Position numbers and translations under genes: made by a program. Positions 6,543 to 14,144 of a stretch of 25,250 nucleotides of DNA are shown in pieces. The notes below the pieces were generated by a model that saw only the letters and a list, made by a program, of their open reading frames with translations, was not told where the DNA came from and did not search any database. Each line of letters begins with the position of its first letter. The stretch's first letter is position 1. Origin of the DNA: an uncultured bacterium (GTDB taxonomy: Bacteria > Verrucomicrobiota > Kiritimatiellia > RFP12 > UBA1067); contig CACZAK010000188.1 of NCBI GenBank assembly GCA_902779075.1, positions 1-25,250 of the forward strand, in the 5' to 3' direction.

Positions 6543-8759
6543 ACGGCACTAACCGCTTGCGCACTATTTACGGCGGTAACTTCCATCGGTAACGCCCGGG
6601 CGGCGGATGCTGCGTTCGAGGCGGATTCCGCAAAACTCGCGGCGCTGCTTGCCGAACCGCAGAAAGGCGACAGGCTTTTGTGGATGCGGAAGGGGCCATT
6701 TGTCGCGGAGAGCGGCAAGTTGTCCGAACACCGCAATCTTGCGAAGTCGCTGCTCGCGCGCATCGACAAGGAGCGGGAAGGCGCAGACGCCGCCCGCAAG
6801 GAGGTCCTGCGCCGCCGCTCGATCGTGTGGCGGATCGTCGCCGGATCGCCGGACGCGCCGGCACGTCTTTCCTCCACGCCGTTCTGCGGCGAGCTCCAGG
6901 AATGCGCGTTGACTCTCGACCGGCCCGGCGAGTTCGGTGCGTTCGTGGATGATCCGCTTGCGAGCGACGGACGCGCCGTCAAGATGTTCAACTCGCATCA
7001 CGAATGGTGCGTGATGTTGATGATGAACCGCATCGCGTTCGAGCCGGGCGTGAAGTACCGCGTGCGGGCGCGCGTGCGCTGCGAGGGGGCCACGACGGCA
7101 AGGGGAAATGCATTCACGGCGGGCGTGTTCGACGAGCGGAAATGGAAAACTACGGGGCAAGCCGTTCGGCGGGCGAATGCCGTGGGCCCGAACTACGCCT
7201 GGTATGACATCTGCACGTTCGTCCCGAACGACGGCGAGTATTTCTGGATCGCCCCGGGCGGGCTGAACAAGGACGGCGACAAGAACGCGAACGCGGTATT
7301 GCTCGACAAGATATCCTTCGAGCCCGTGCCGGAAGAGAAGCTGGCGATCATCCCCGCGCCGCAGAAGATGTCCGTGACCGGCGGCGAGTGCCGTCTCAAG
7401 GGCGCTCCGAAGGTCGAGAAGGTCGCGTCCATCCCGCCGGAGGGCTACGAGCTTTCGATCACGAAGGGCGGCGTGACGATCCGCTGTTCCGACGACGCGG
7501 GCGCGTTCTACGCCCGCATGACGCTTGTGCAGATCGAGAAGGTCGATCCGAGGACGAAGCAGAAAATCTATCCGTGCGTGGAGATCGTTGACGCGCCGAA
7601 GTTCAAGTGGCGCGGCGTGCTACTGGACACGGCCCGCCACTTCCTCGGCAAGACCGCCATCCTGCGCGTCATCGACGAGATGTCGTGGTACAAGCTCAAC
7701 GTACTGCAAATCCACTTCACGGACGACGAAGGGTGGACGGTCGAAATCCCCGAATTCCCCGAACTCGTCCAGCAGGGCGTCGTGAGGGGACGCTCCGGCT
7801 TCGTGTACGGCGAAAAGCTTCAGCCGTTCTACTACAGCGAGAAGGACATCCGGGAGATCGTGGCATACGCGGCGGCGCGTCACGTCAAGGTCGTTCCCGA
7901 AATCGAGATGCCCCGCCACTTCGGTGCGGCCCTGCGCGCCTATCCGCAGTTCCGCTGCGACAGTCCCGACCGCGCCAAAAACACGAGCGTGATGTGCGTC
8001 GGCAATCCGGAGTGCATACGCTTCGCCGAGAAGGTGCTGGACAAGGTGTGTGAGCTGTTTCCGTCCGACGTGATCCACATCGCCGGCGACGAGTGTCCAC
8101 GCAACTTCTGGAAGGGATGCCCGCGGTGTCAGGCGCACATCAAGCGTGAGGGACTCAAGGGCGTGGAGGACTTGCAGCCGTGGCTCACGCGTCACCTCGT
8201 GACGTATCTCGAGAAGAAGGGACGCCGCGCGATTGGCTGGGATGAAATCTTCCTTTCGTCGTCGTGGGAGAAGTGGAGCGACTTCATGAAGGCCGGAGGC
8301 GATTCGTTCAACACGTTTCTCCCCAGGACGACGATGGGCATGTGCTGGCGTCCGTGGGGCGCGGGCGCGCTCGCCGCGAACAGGGGCTACGAAATCGTGC
8401 GCTGTCCCACGTCGTACTGCTACTTCGACATGGACCAGGGGCTCCCCGAAGACCCCTTCCCCTATCTTGGATATCCACGCCTTTCGCTCGAGAAGGTATA
8501 CCGCTTCGACGTGCTTGAAGGCGTCGAGCCGCAGGCGCGTAAGAACGTGGTTGGGGGCCAGTGCTGCAACTGGGCGGAGCGGACGCCCAACATAACCATG
8601 CTGGAGTGGAAGCTCTGGCCGCGCGCGCTTGCGCTCTCCGAGGCGCTTTGGACGTATCCCGATCCCGCAAAACGCGACTTCGCCGAGTTCTCGCAGCGCG
8701 CCGCCGCGCACCGCCTCCGCCTTATCCGCTCGCGCGTCAACTGCGCCCCGTTGAAGTAG
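6498..8759 (+). CDS. Secreted beta-N-acetylhexosaminidase, glycoside hydrolase family 20
   Basis: GH20 enzymes remove terminal GlcNAc or GalNAc from glycans by substrate-assisted catalysis. The 753-residue protein opens with a signal peptide: a repeated basic n-region, hydrophobic core TALTACALFTAVTSI, likely cleavage after ARA at 35. Residues about 110-275 look like a beta-sandwich carbohydrate-binding region. A GH20b-like domain spans about 283-355, and the catalytic barrel starts near 365. Barrel landmarks are HFTDDEGW (406-413), PEIEMPRH (467-474), the catalytic pair in AGDEC (Asp531-Glu532) and active-site WDEI (581-584). Start ATG 6498 is 8 nt after AAGGAA. It has its own promoter and lies directly upstream of the amino-sugar cluster, which could use the released sugar. 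Confidence 0.93.
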   Translation: MKTMKMKTMKMKTIKTALTACALFTAVTSIGNARAADAAFEADSAKLAALLAEPQKGDRLLWMRKGPFVAESGKLSEHRNLAKSLLARIDKEREGADAARKEVLRRRSIVWRIVAGSPDAPARLSSTPFCGELQECALTLDRPGEFGAFVDDPLASDGRAVKMFNSHHEWCVMLMMNRIAFEPGVKYRVRARVRCEGATTARGNAFTAGVFDERKWKTTGQAVRRANAVGPNYAWYDICTFVPNDGEYFWIAPGGLNKDGDKNANAVLLDKISFEPVPEEKLAIIPAPQKMSVTGGECRLKGAPKVEKVASIPPEGYELSITKGGVTIRCSDDAGAFYARMTLVQIEKVDPRTKQKIYPCVEIVDAPKFKWRGVLLDTARHFLGKTAILRVIDEMSWYKLNVLQIHFTDDEGWTVEIPEFPELVQQGVVRGRSGFVYGEKLQPFYYSEKDIREIVAYAAARHVKVVPEIEMPRHFGAALRAYPQFRCDSPDRAKNTSVMCVGNPECIRFAEKVLDKVCELFPSDVIHIAGDECPRNFWKGCPRCQAHIKREGLKGVEDLQPWLTRHLVTYLEKKGRRAIGWDEIFLSSSWEKWSDFMKAGGDSFNTFLPRTTMGMCWRPWGAGALAANRGYEIVRCPTSYCYFDMDQGLPEDPFPYLGYPRLSLEKVYRFDVLEGVEPQARKNVVGGQCCNWAERTPNITMLEWKLWPRALALSEALWTYPDPAKRDFAEFSQRAAAHRLRLIRSRVNCAPLK

Positions 8760-8872
8760 CGGATAACTTTGATTATTGCTTTCGCTATTGGGAGATTAGG
8801 AGTCTCGGAGATAAGGAGAATTTTTAAAATATTCCAGAGGGTAAGATGAGTGGTCGCAAAAACGATGAACAT

Positions 8873-8904
8873 GAAAAGTTTTCGTGCTTTCGAGAAAAGT
8901 TTTC
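8873..8904 (+). promoter_or_regulatory. Operator-like pair of 11-bp palindromes
   Basis: GAAAAGTTTTC occurs twice, at 8873-8883 and 8894-8904. Each copy is a near-perfect palindrome around a central base, and the copies are exactly 21 bp apart, two helical turns, so both face the same side of the DNA. The downstream copy overlaps the putative -35 of the next promoter. This is the geometry expected for a repressor site controlling the sugar kinase operon. No regulator gene is in the window. Confidence 0.6.
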
Positions 8905-8930
8905 AAGTTCGCCGTAAAATGTGATATAAT
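8901..8930 (+). promoter_or_regulatory. Promoter for the sugar kinase operon
   Basis: TGA precedes a perfect TATAAT (8925-8930), giving an extended -10. TTTCAA (8901-8906) is the best -35, at 18 bp spacing, and overlaps the second operator-like palindrome. The leader to ATG 9096 is about 160 nt. Confidence 0.6.
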
Positions 8931-9016
8931 TGTTCCCAAAAGCGGTTAATAGGAGATTTAGACTGGATGATTCAAAGGCCGAGATACAAATTTCCTGCTT
9001 GAAAGGAACAGTGTCA

Positions 9017-9106
9017 ATGAAGAAAGCGATATCGGTTAGCGGATGTTCGGGCGACAAGTCGACGCGAAGTGGTTTTGTGGGTTTAGGTGGTGAAAATGAC
9101 TCGTAA
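9017..9106 (+). CDS. Possible 29-codon leader peptide overlapping kinase start
   Basis: ATG 9017, preceded by AAGGA at 9003-9007, opens a 29-residue frame rich in Gly and Ser that ends at TAA 9104-9106. It overlaps the first codons of the kinase, and the kinase ribosome site lies inside it, so translational coupling is possible. There is no recognisable family and the frame could be chance. Confidence 0.25.
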   Translation: MKKAISVSGCSGDKSTRSGFVGLGGENDS

Positions 9107-9971
9107 CTACATCGGCATAGACGGCGGGGGGACCGGGCCTTGCAATCCAAACGTGCTCGGCTTCGATGAAAGCACTGCGCGCGTGAAGGAGATCGTCGAG
9201 TCGCTGACGCAGGGCGAGCCGCATTCCGTCGCGGCCATCTACATCGGCACGGCTGGTATCTTCACCAAGGATGATGGACCGCGTTTCGCCGCAGCCGTTT
9301 CGCGTGCGTGTGGCATTGAGAAAGTGAAGTGCGAGAACGACGTGATGAACGTGGTCGCCGCCGCGACGGACGCCGACCGGTGCGTGGCGGGCGTGAGCGG
9401 AACGGGCATGATCGTGTATGCGAAGGAGCCGGACCGCGTCACGCGCCTCGACGGATGGGGGTATCTGCTGGGACTCGGCGGCAGCGGATACGACATCGGA
9501 CGCGGCGTGATCCGTGCGGCGGTCGGCGAGTCGGAGGGCACTTCTGCCACGACGGCGCTCACGCCGCTCGTCGAACGCAAGGCGGGCATGTCGCTTGAGA
9601 ACCTTGTTCTCGAAGTCTACCGACACGACCCCGCGTTTGTCGCATCGTTCGCACCGCTCGCGTTTGAGGCGGAGGCAGCGGGCGATGCGATTGCGAAGGA
9701 CATCCTTGTTGCAAACGCACAAGCCTTCGCGAAGTTGCTGAATCGTGCGGCGGAACTGTACGACTGCGGGAACGAAGTCGTCGTCTCCGGCGGAATCGCC
9801 ACGAACGCCCGTTTCGGGGAACTGCTTGCGAAGGAACTCAACGAGGGACTGCGCCTCGTCGTGCCGTCGTGTCCACAGGTCATCGGCGCCTGCATCAACT
9901 GCGCCCGTTTCTGCGGCGTGGATTCGGCGCCGCTCCGTGCGCATGACGAGGCGGCGTCTTCGCAACGGTGA
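9096..9971 (+). CDS. BadF/BadG-type N-acetylglucosamine (or MurNAc) kinase, N-terminal deletion
   Basis: The protein belongs to the BadF/BadG/BcrA/BcrD ATPase family, whose sugar kinases phosphorylate GlcNAc or MurNAc at O6. Evidence is the GIDGGGT phosphate-binding start, the CNPNVLG substrate loop, the SGTGMIVY segment, DGWGYLLGLGGSGYDIGR and the late VVVSGGIATN adenosine-site motif. I prefer ATG 9096 (291 residues) because AGGTGG (9085-9090) sits five bases upstream; a GTG at 9087 would add three residues. GIDGGGT runs straight into GPCNPN at nt 9134/9135, whereas the family has K-T and about 20 residues of two beta strands between them. The loss is in frame but removes part of the ATP phosphate site. 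It sits with murQ, which fits amino-sugar salvage. Confidence 0.85.
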   Translation: MTRNYIGIDGGGTGPCNPNVLGFDESTARVKEIVESLTQGEPHSVAAIYIGTAGIFTKDDGPRFAAAVSRACGIEKVKCENDVMNVVAAATDADRCVAGVSGTGMIVYAKEPDRVTRLDGWGYLLGLGGSGYDIGRGVIRAAVGESEGTSATTALTPLVERKAGMSLENLVLEVYRHDPAFVASFAPLAFEAEAAGDAIAKDILVANAQAFAKLLNRAAELYDCGNEVVVSGGIATNARFGELLAKELNEGLRLVVPSCPQVIGACINCARFCGVDSAPLRAHDEAASSQR

Positions 9972-9987
9972 GTCTTTTTGGTATAAT
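9959..9987 (+). promoter_or_regulatory. Internal promoter ahead of the phosphoesterase gene
   Basis: TGG directly precedes TATAAT (9982-9987), and TTCGCA (9959-9964) lies 17 bp upstream, overlapping the end of the kinase gene. Transcription would start near 9994, about 26 nt before ATG 10020, so the downstream genes can be transcribed independently of the operator-controlled promoter. Confidence 0.6.
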
Positions 9988-10019
9988 CAACGCATCGAAA
10001 AGTAGATCGAGGAGATGAA

Positions 10020-10874
10020 ATGAATAGAAGAGAGTTCCTGTTCGGGGCGGCTGCGGCCGTCGGGGCGATGTCCGCGTTTGCGGCAAATGACGCGCCGGGC
10101 GGCGCGGCGAAACCGGCGCAGGAGAAGGTCCGCCTCCGCATTGCGCACCTGACCGATCCGCAGTTCGGATTCGGTCCGGGCAAGTCGGCGGCCAAGAAAT
10201 ACGCGGCCGACCTTGCGCGCTTCGAGCGCGAGATCGAGATCGTCAACGACATGAAGCCGGACCTCGCGCTGATCACGGGCGACCTGACGAACAACTACAA
10301 CGACGTGACGAGGGACTGGCCGCGTCTGCTCGGCAAGTTCAAGGTGCCGCTCGCCGTCGCGCCGGGCAACCACGACCTCGGCAACTCCATCACGAAGCCG
10401 GTCCTCGATCGGTACCTTTCCGTGTTCGGCTACGACTACAAGGCGTTTGACGTCAAGGGGTGGCACATCATCGTGGGCAACACGCAGTTCTGGCGCAAGA
10501 CGGATCTCGTGGAGGAGAAGGCCCGCTACGAGGCGTGGCTGAAGGAAGAATGCAAGAAGGCGAAGGCATTCGGCGGGCGCGTGCTGTTCGCGGGGCACAT
10601 CCCGCCTTTCGCCGACAAGCCGAACGAAGGGGATACCTACGAGAACTACCCGAAGGCCGGACGCACCGCGCGCATGGAGATGTACCGCGCCACTGGCGCG
10701 CGGTTCTTCCTCGCAGGCCACACGCACCGCTTCATCGCCCACGGATGGAAGGACCTAACGATCCTCAACCCCGAGACGACGAGCACCAACTTCGATAGTC
10801 GGCCGCACGGTTTCCGTCTGTTCGACATCGCGGACAAGTACGACTACTCCTACAACTTCGTCAAGGTCCGCTAA
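10020..10874 (+). CDS. Tat-exported calcineurin-like metallophosphoesterase (CPPED1-like)
   Basis: The 284-residue protein has a twin-arginine signal, MNRREFLFG followed by a hydrophobic stretch to about residue 22, so it is probably exported folded with its metals. The metallophosphoesterase motifs are in order: DPQ (46-48), GD (87-88), GNHD (116-119), GH (192-193) and GHTH (233-236). The first motif is DxQ rather than the usual DxH, as in the CPPED1-like branch. The substrate is unknown: phosphomonoesters, sugar phosphates or phosphorylated envelope components are possible. The ribosome site is GGAG upstream of ATG 10020. Its position between a sugar kinase and murQ suggests a part in phosphorylated glycan processing; that is inference. 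Confidence 0.87.
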   Translation: MNRREFLFGAAAAVGAMSAFAANDAPGGAAKPAQEKVRLRIAHLTDPQFGFGPGKSAAKKYAADLARFEREIEIVNDMKPDLALITGDLTNNYNDVTRDWPRLLGKFKVPLAVAPGNHDLGNSITKPVLDRYLSVFGYDYKAFDVKGWHIIVGNTQFWRKTDLVEEKARYEAWLKEECKKAKAFGGRVLFAGHIPPFADKPNEGDTYENYPKAGRTARMEMYRATGARFFLAGHTHRFIAHGWKDLTILNPETTSTNFDSRPHGFRLFDIADKYDYSYNFVKVR

Positions 10875-10894
10875 CCAGAAAAGGAAGCACGGCG

Positions 10895-11698
10895 ATGCTC
10901 AAAACGGAAATGCGCAATCCGCGGACGACGCATCTCGACCGCATGACGACGGCCGAGATGCTGCGCGTGATTCAGGACGAGAACTACAACGCCGTCAAGG
11001 CGGTTGACGGTTGTCTCGACGCGGTGGGACGCGCCGTCGACGCCGTGACGGAAGCCTTGCGGAAGGGCGGACGCCTCATCTACGTCGGCGCGGGGACGTC
11101 CGGGCGGCTCGGCGTCCTCGACGCCTCCGAGGCGTGTCCGACGTTCGGCGTGCCGGAGGGCACGATCGTGGGCGTGATGGCGGGCGGCGTGGAGGCCCTG
11201 CACCGCGCGGGCGAACCGGAGGAGGACAGCGCGGCGTTCGGCGAGCGCGACATCAAGGCCGTGAACCTCACTTCCGCCGACTGCGTGGTGGGCATCAGCG
11301 CGGCGGGCGGTGCGGAGTACGTGCTCGCGGCGGTCGGGTACGCGAAATCGATTGGCTGCGTCACGGTGGGGCTCACGTGCAACGAGGGGTCGCCGCTTGC
11401 GGAGCTGGCGGACATCGCGATCGTCACAGACACCGGAGCCGAGGTCGTGACGGGCTCGACGCGTATGAAGGCCGGCACGGCGCACAAGCTTGTCCTCAAC
11501 ATGCTCTCCACCTGTTCGATGGTGCATCTGGGGAACGTCTACGAGAACATGATGGTCAACCTCCGTCCGACGAACGACAAGCTGCGCGCGCGGATGATCG
11601 GCATCGTCGCTGAGATCCGCAAGGTCGACCGCGACGAGGCGCGCGCACTGCTTGACCGTTTTGGCTGGAGCATCAACGCGATCGTCGCGCAAACCTGA
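10895..11698 (+). CDS. murQ: N-acetylmuramic acid 6-phosphate etherase
   Basis: MurQ cleaves the lactyl ether of MurNAc-6-phosphate to give GlcNAc-6-phosphate and D-lactate in peptidoglycan recycling. The 267-residue SIS-domain protein contains GAGTSGRLG (65-73), DASEA with the catalytic glutamate at 79, EEDS with the second glutamate at 110, and the signature VVTGSTRMKAGTAHKLVLNMLST. The C terminus is shorter than the 298-residue E. coli enzyme, a common variant. One oddity is SAAGGAEYV where most members read A-S-G-R/T-x-P-Y, so the substrate loop differs. It starts 20 bp after the phosphoesterase and has an AAAGGAAG ribosome site. It probably uses the product of the nearby kinase. Confidence 0.93.
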   Translation: MLKTEMRNPRTTHLDRMTTAEMLRVIQDENYNAVKAVDGCLDAVGRAVDAVTEALRKGGRLIYVGAGTSGRLGVLDASEACPTFGVPEGTIVGVMAGGVEALHRAGEPEEDSAAFGERDIKAVNLTSADCVVGISAAGGAEYVLAAVGYAKSIGCVTVGLTCNEGSPLAELADIAIVTDTGAEVVTGSTRMKAGTAHKLVLNMLSTCSMVHLGNVYENMMVNLRPTNDKLRARMIGIVAEIRKVDRDEARALLDRFGWSINAIVAQT

Positions 11699-11734
11699 AC
11701 ATTCAGCAACTCAAAGCATAAAGGCAGAGGAAAA

Positions 11735-13120
11735 ATGAAAAGCAACAATATGCCGCGCAGAAGTTTCATGAAGTACGGTCTCGTCGCGGCGGCCGTTCCA
11801 ACCATCGTGCCACGTTACGTGCTTGGCGGGTCCACGGCCCCAAGTAACCGCATTACGCTTGGTTGCGTGGGCATCGGCGGCATAGGTTACAGCCAGATCC
11901 AGGCACACGCCAAGGCCGGATTTCAGGTGGAGTCGCTTTGCGATGTGGATGACGACCACGCCAAGAAGACATACGACAAATTCCCGCAAGCGCGTCGTTA
12001 CCGCGACTTCCGCGAGATGCTTGCGAAGGAGGGCGACAAGATTGACGCCGTTTACTGCGGCACGCCAGACCACACGCACGCCTTCGTGACGCTCGCCGCG
12101 CTTCGCGCGAAGAAGCACGTCTGCTGCGTGAAACCCCTCACGCGCTCGATGGAGGAGTGCTACCTCGTGGTCGAGGAGGCGAAGAAGGCCGGCGTCGCCA
12201 CGCAGGTCACGGCCACGCCCTGCACGAGCGAGAACGCCTGCCGCGTGTGCGAGATCATCGCCTCGGGAATTCTTGGCGACATCGTGGAAGCGCACGCCTG
12301 GACGAACCGTCCCACGTGGCCGCAGGGCATGCCGTCGTATCCCGATTTCACATCGCCCGTTCCGAAGACGTTCGACTGGGACCTGTGGCTCGGTTCGGCG
12401 GAGAAGCGTCCGTACGCGCACCGCTGGCCGGCGAACAATCCCATCGTGAAGATGGCGCCGGGGGCGTGGGGACGCGACGTCGTCTACCATCCATTCAACC
12501 ACCGTGGCTGGTACGACTTCGGCGCGGGCGCGCTAGGAGACATGGGCTGCCACCAGGCGAATACCTTCTACCGCGCGCTGGACCTCGGGCATCCCTCGAT
12601 GATCAGTGCCACGAGCACGCGCCTCAGCGACGTTGCGTTTCCGCTTGCGAGCATCGTGACGTACGACTATCCGAAGCGCGGAGGATTCCCTGAGCTGCGT
12701 CTCGTGTGGTACGACGGGCTCATCAAGCCGCCGGTGCCGAAGGAGATGAAAGGCAAGGGACTCCCGAAGGAGGGCGTGCTGTACGTCGGCACGAAGGCGA
12801 CGATGCTCGTAGCCGGACTGGTGGACGGCATCCGCATCCTTGACCCTGCGCTCAACGAGAAGGCAAAGACAATCCCGCGCACCCTGCCGCGTCGCGGCGA
12901 CATCAGCAAGGAGTGGCTGACCGCGTGCAAGGGCGGCGAGAAGGCCGGCTGCAGCTTCGACTGGGCGCTTCTCATCACCGAGTTCGTGTTGCTCGGCAAC
13001 CTAGCAGTGCGCACGGGACGCGCCGTCGCGTTCGACCCCAAGACGCTGCACGTGACGAACAACGCGGAAGCCGACGCGCTTATCCGCCTCAAGTACTACA
13101 ACGGCTGGAGCCTTTCGTAA
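11735..13120 (+). CDS. Tat-exported Gfo/Idh/MocA family oxidoreductase
   Basis: The 461-residue protein begins with a twin-arginine signal (PRRSFMKYG, then a hydrophobic run to about residue 30). It then has an NAD(P)-binding Rossmann motif, GCVGIGGIG (43-51). The KPL motif appears as CVKPLTRS near residue 130. The C-terminal domain includes YHPFNHRGWYDFGAGALGDMGCH, which is characteristic of the secreted Gfo/Idh proteins abundant in Planctomycetes, Verrucomicrobia and Bacteroidetes. Some relatives act as NAD-dependent glycosidases (GH109) or oxidise sugars with a tightly bound cofactor. The substrate cannot be read from the sequence. GAGGAA precedes the ATG. It follows murQ by 36 bp and is followed by GH43 after 7 bp, so it is probably in the same transcript. 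Confidence 0.9.
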   Translation: MKSNNMPRRSFMKYGLVAAAVPTIVPRYVLGGSTAPSNRITLGCVGIGGIGYSQIQAHAKAGFQVESLCDVDDDHAKKTYDKFPQARRYRDFREMLAKEGDKIDAVYCGTPDHTHAFVTLAALRAKKHVCCVKPLTRSMEECYLVVEEAKKAGVATQVTATPCTSENACRVCEIIASGILGDIVEAHAWTNRPTWPQGMPSYPDFTSPVPKTFDWDLWLGSAEKRPYAHRWPANNPIVKMAPGAWGRDVVYHPFNHRGWYDFGAGALGDMGCHQANTFYRALDLGHPSMISATSTRLSDVAFPLASIVTYDYPKRGGFPELRLVWYDGLIKPPVPKEMKGKGLPKEGVLYVGTKATMLVAGLVDGIRILDPALNEKAKTIPRTLPRRGDISKEWLTACKGGEKAGCSFDWALLITEFVLLGNLAVRTGRAVAFDPKTLHVTNNAEADALIRLKYYNGWSLS

Positions 13121-13127
13121 CGGACAC

Positions 13128-14144
13128 ATGGCGTCATCCCGCATTTCCGTAATCCTGCTGTTAGCCGCCCTGCACGCGGCGGCGTACGGCATGGCATTCA
13201 CTAATCCCGTTTGGCGGGTCAACACGGCCGATCCCACATGCTGGCAGGCGGGCGGTGACTACTATCTCACATCAACATCCAGGGCATTGTTGAAAAGCCC
13301 AGACCTTATACATTGGCGGAAGGTGCGCGGTGACTTCCTCGCCCCAGGCGAGCGCGCGCGAGTGAAGCGTGCTTGGCGCGGGATATGGGCACCTGACGTG
13401 GTGCGCATCGGCAACGTATGGAATCTCTACGTCTCGTATTGGAACGGCGCGGAGAACACGGCCATCGCTGTCTACACGAGCGACCGTCCAGAAGGTCCGT
13501 TCACGAACGGCGTGATCGTGACGGACGGGCGCGTGACGGGTATCTGTGACACGATCGACCCCGAAGTGGTGAAAGACCCGGAAACGGGGAAGGTGTGGAT
13601 GTTCTTCGGCTCCGTTGGTAAGGTACACCGCGTGGAACTTACGGCGGACGGGCGCGCGCTTGCACCGGGTGCAAAATACGTTCATGTGGCGGGGCTTCAC
13701 GTAGACGATCCTAATGCGCATCCGCACCGCCGCCGCGTGTTCGAGGGCACGTACCTGCATCGGCGTGGCGGCTGGTGGTATCTCTTTGCAAGTTCGGGCG
13801 AATACAACAACGGCACGTATGCCGTCGTGGTGGGGCGCGCGCGGCGGATCACTGACGATTTCACGGACTGCGCCGGACGGCTGATGAAGGAAGGTTTTGC
13901 CGAGAAGATTCTCAGCTCGCGGCCGGGAGACCGATTCTACGGACCCGGACACAACGGCGAAATCTTCGCCGCGCCGTCAGGGCGCACTTACATGATCTAC
14001 CACTGCCACGACCGGGAAGTCGCGCCTTACAAGCCAGACGGCTACAACCCGCGTCCGCTCTTCCTGCAGGAAATCTTCTGGGACGCGGAAGGTTGGCCGT
14101 ATTTCGAGACAGGACGCCCCGCCGCGACGGGCGAGTTCCGCTGA
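13128..14144 (+). CDS. Secreted glycoside hydrolase family 43-like protein
   Basis: The 338-residue protein has a signal peptide (SRISVILLLAALHAAAYG) followed by a five-bladed propeller typical of GH43. The three acidic residues are recognisable: base Asp35 in ADPTCW, pKa-modulating Asp144 in TIDPEVV, and acid Glu206 in FEGTYLH. HNGEIF occurs later, as in arabinan- and xylan-active members. GH43 enzymes remove arabinose or xylose from plant polysaccharides, but specificity varies and cannot be called here. ATG lies 7 bp after the oxidoreductase stop. Its stop TGA abuts the stop of the convergent purine nucleoside phosphorylase gene with no gap. Confidence 0.88.
   Translation: MASSRISVILLLAALHAAAYGMAFTNPVWRVNTADPTCWQAGGDYYLTSTSRALLKSPDLIHWRKVRGDFLAPGERARVKRAWRGIWAPDVVRIGNVWNLYVSYWNGAENTAIAVYTSDRPEGPFTNGVIVTDGRVTGICDTIDPEVVKDPETGKVWMFFGSVGKVHRVELTADGRALAPGAKYVHVAGLHVDDPNAHPHRRRVFEGTYLHRRGGWWYLFASSGEYNNGTYAVVVGRARRITDDFTDCAGRLMKEGFAEKILSSRPGDRFYGPGHNGEIFAAPSGRTYMIYHCHDREVAPYKPDGYNPRPLFLQEIFWDAEGWPYFETGRPAATGEFR

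Noticed and set aside
7620..8711. 363-codon minus-strand ORF opposite the GH20 gene
   Set aside because: It mirrors a confidently assigned GH20 catalytic domain; high GC content leaves long stop-free antisense frames, and the translation is basic and low in recognisable motifs.
8760..8850. Intrinsic terminator after the GH20 gene
   Set aside because: The only dyad (GAGA...TCTC) is four base pairs and is not directly followed by the T-run, so a terminator is not supported.
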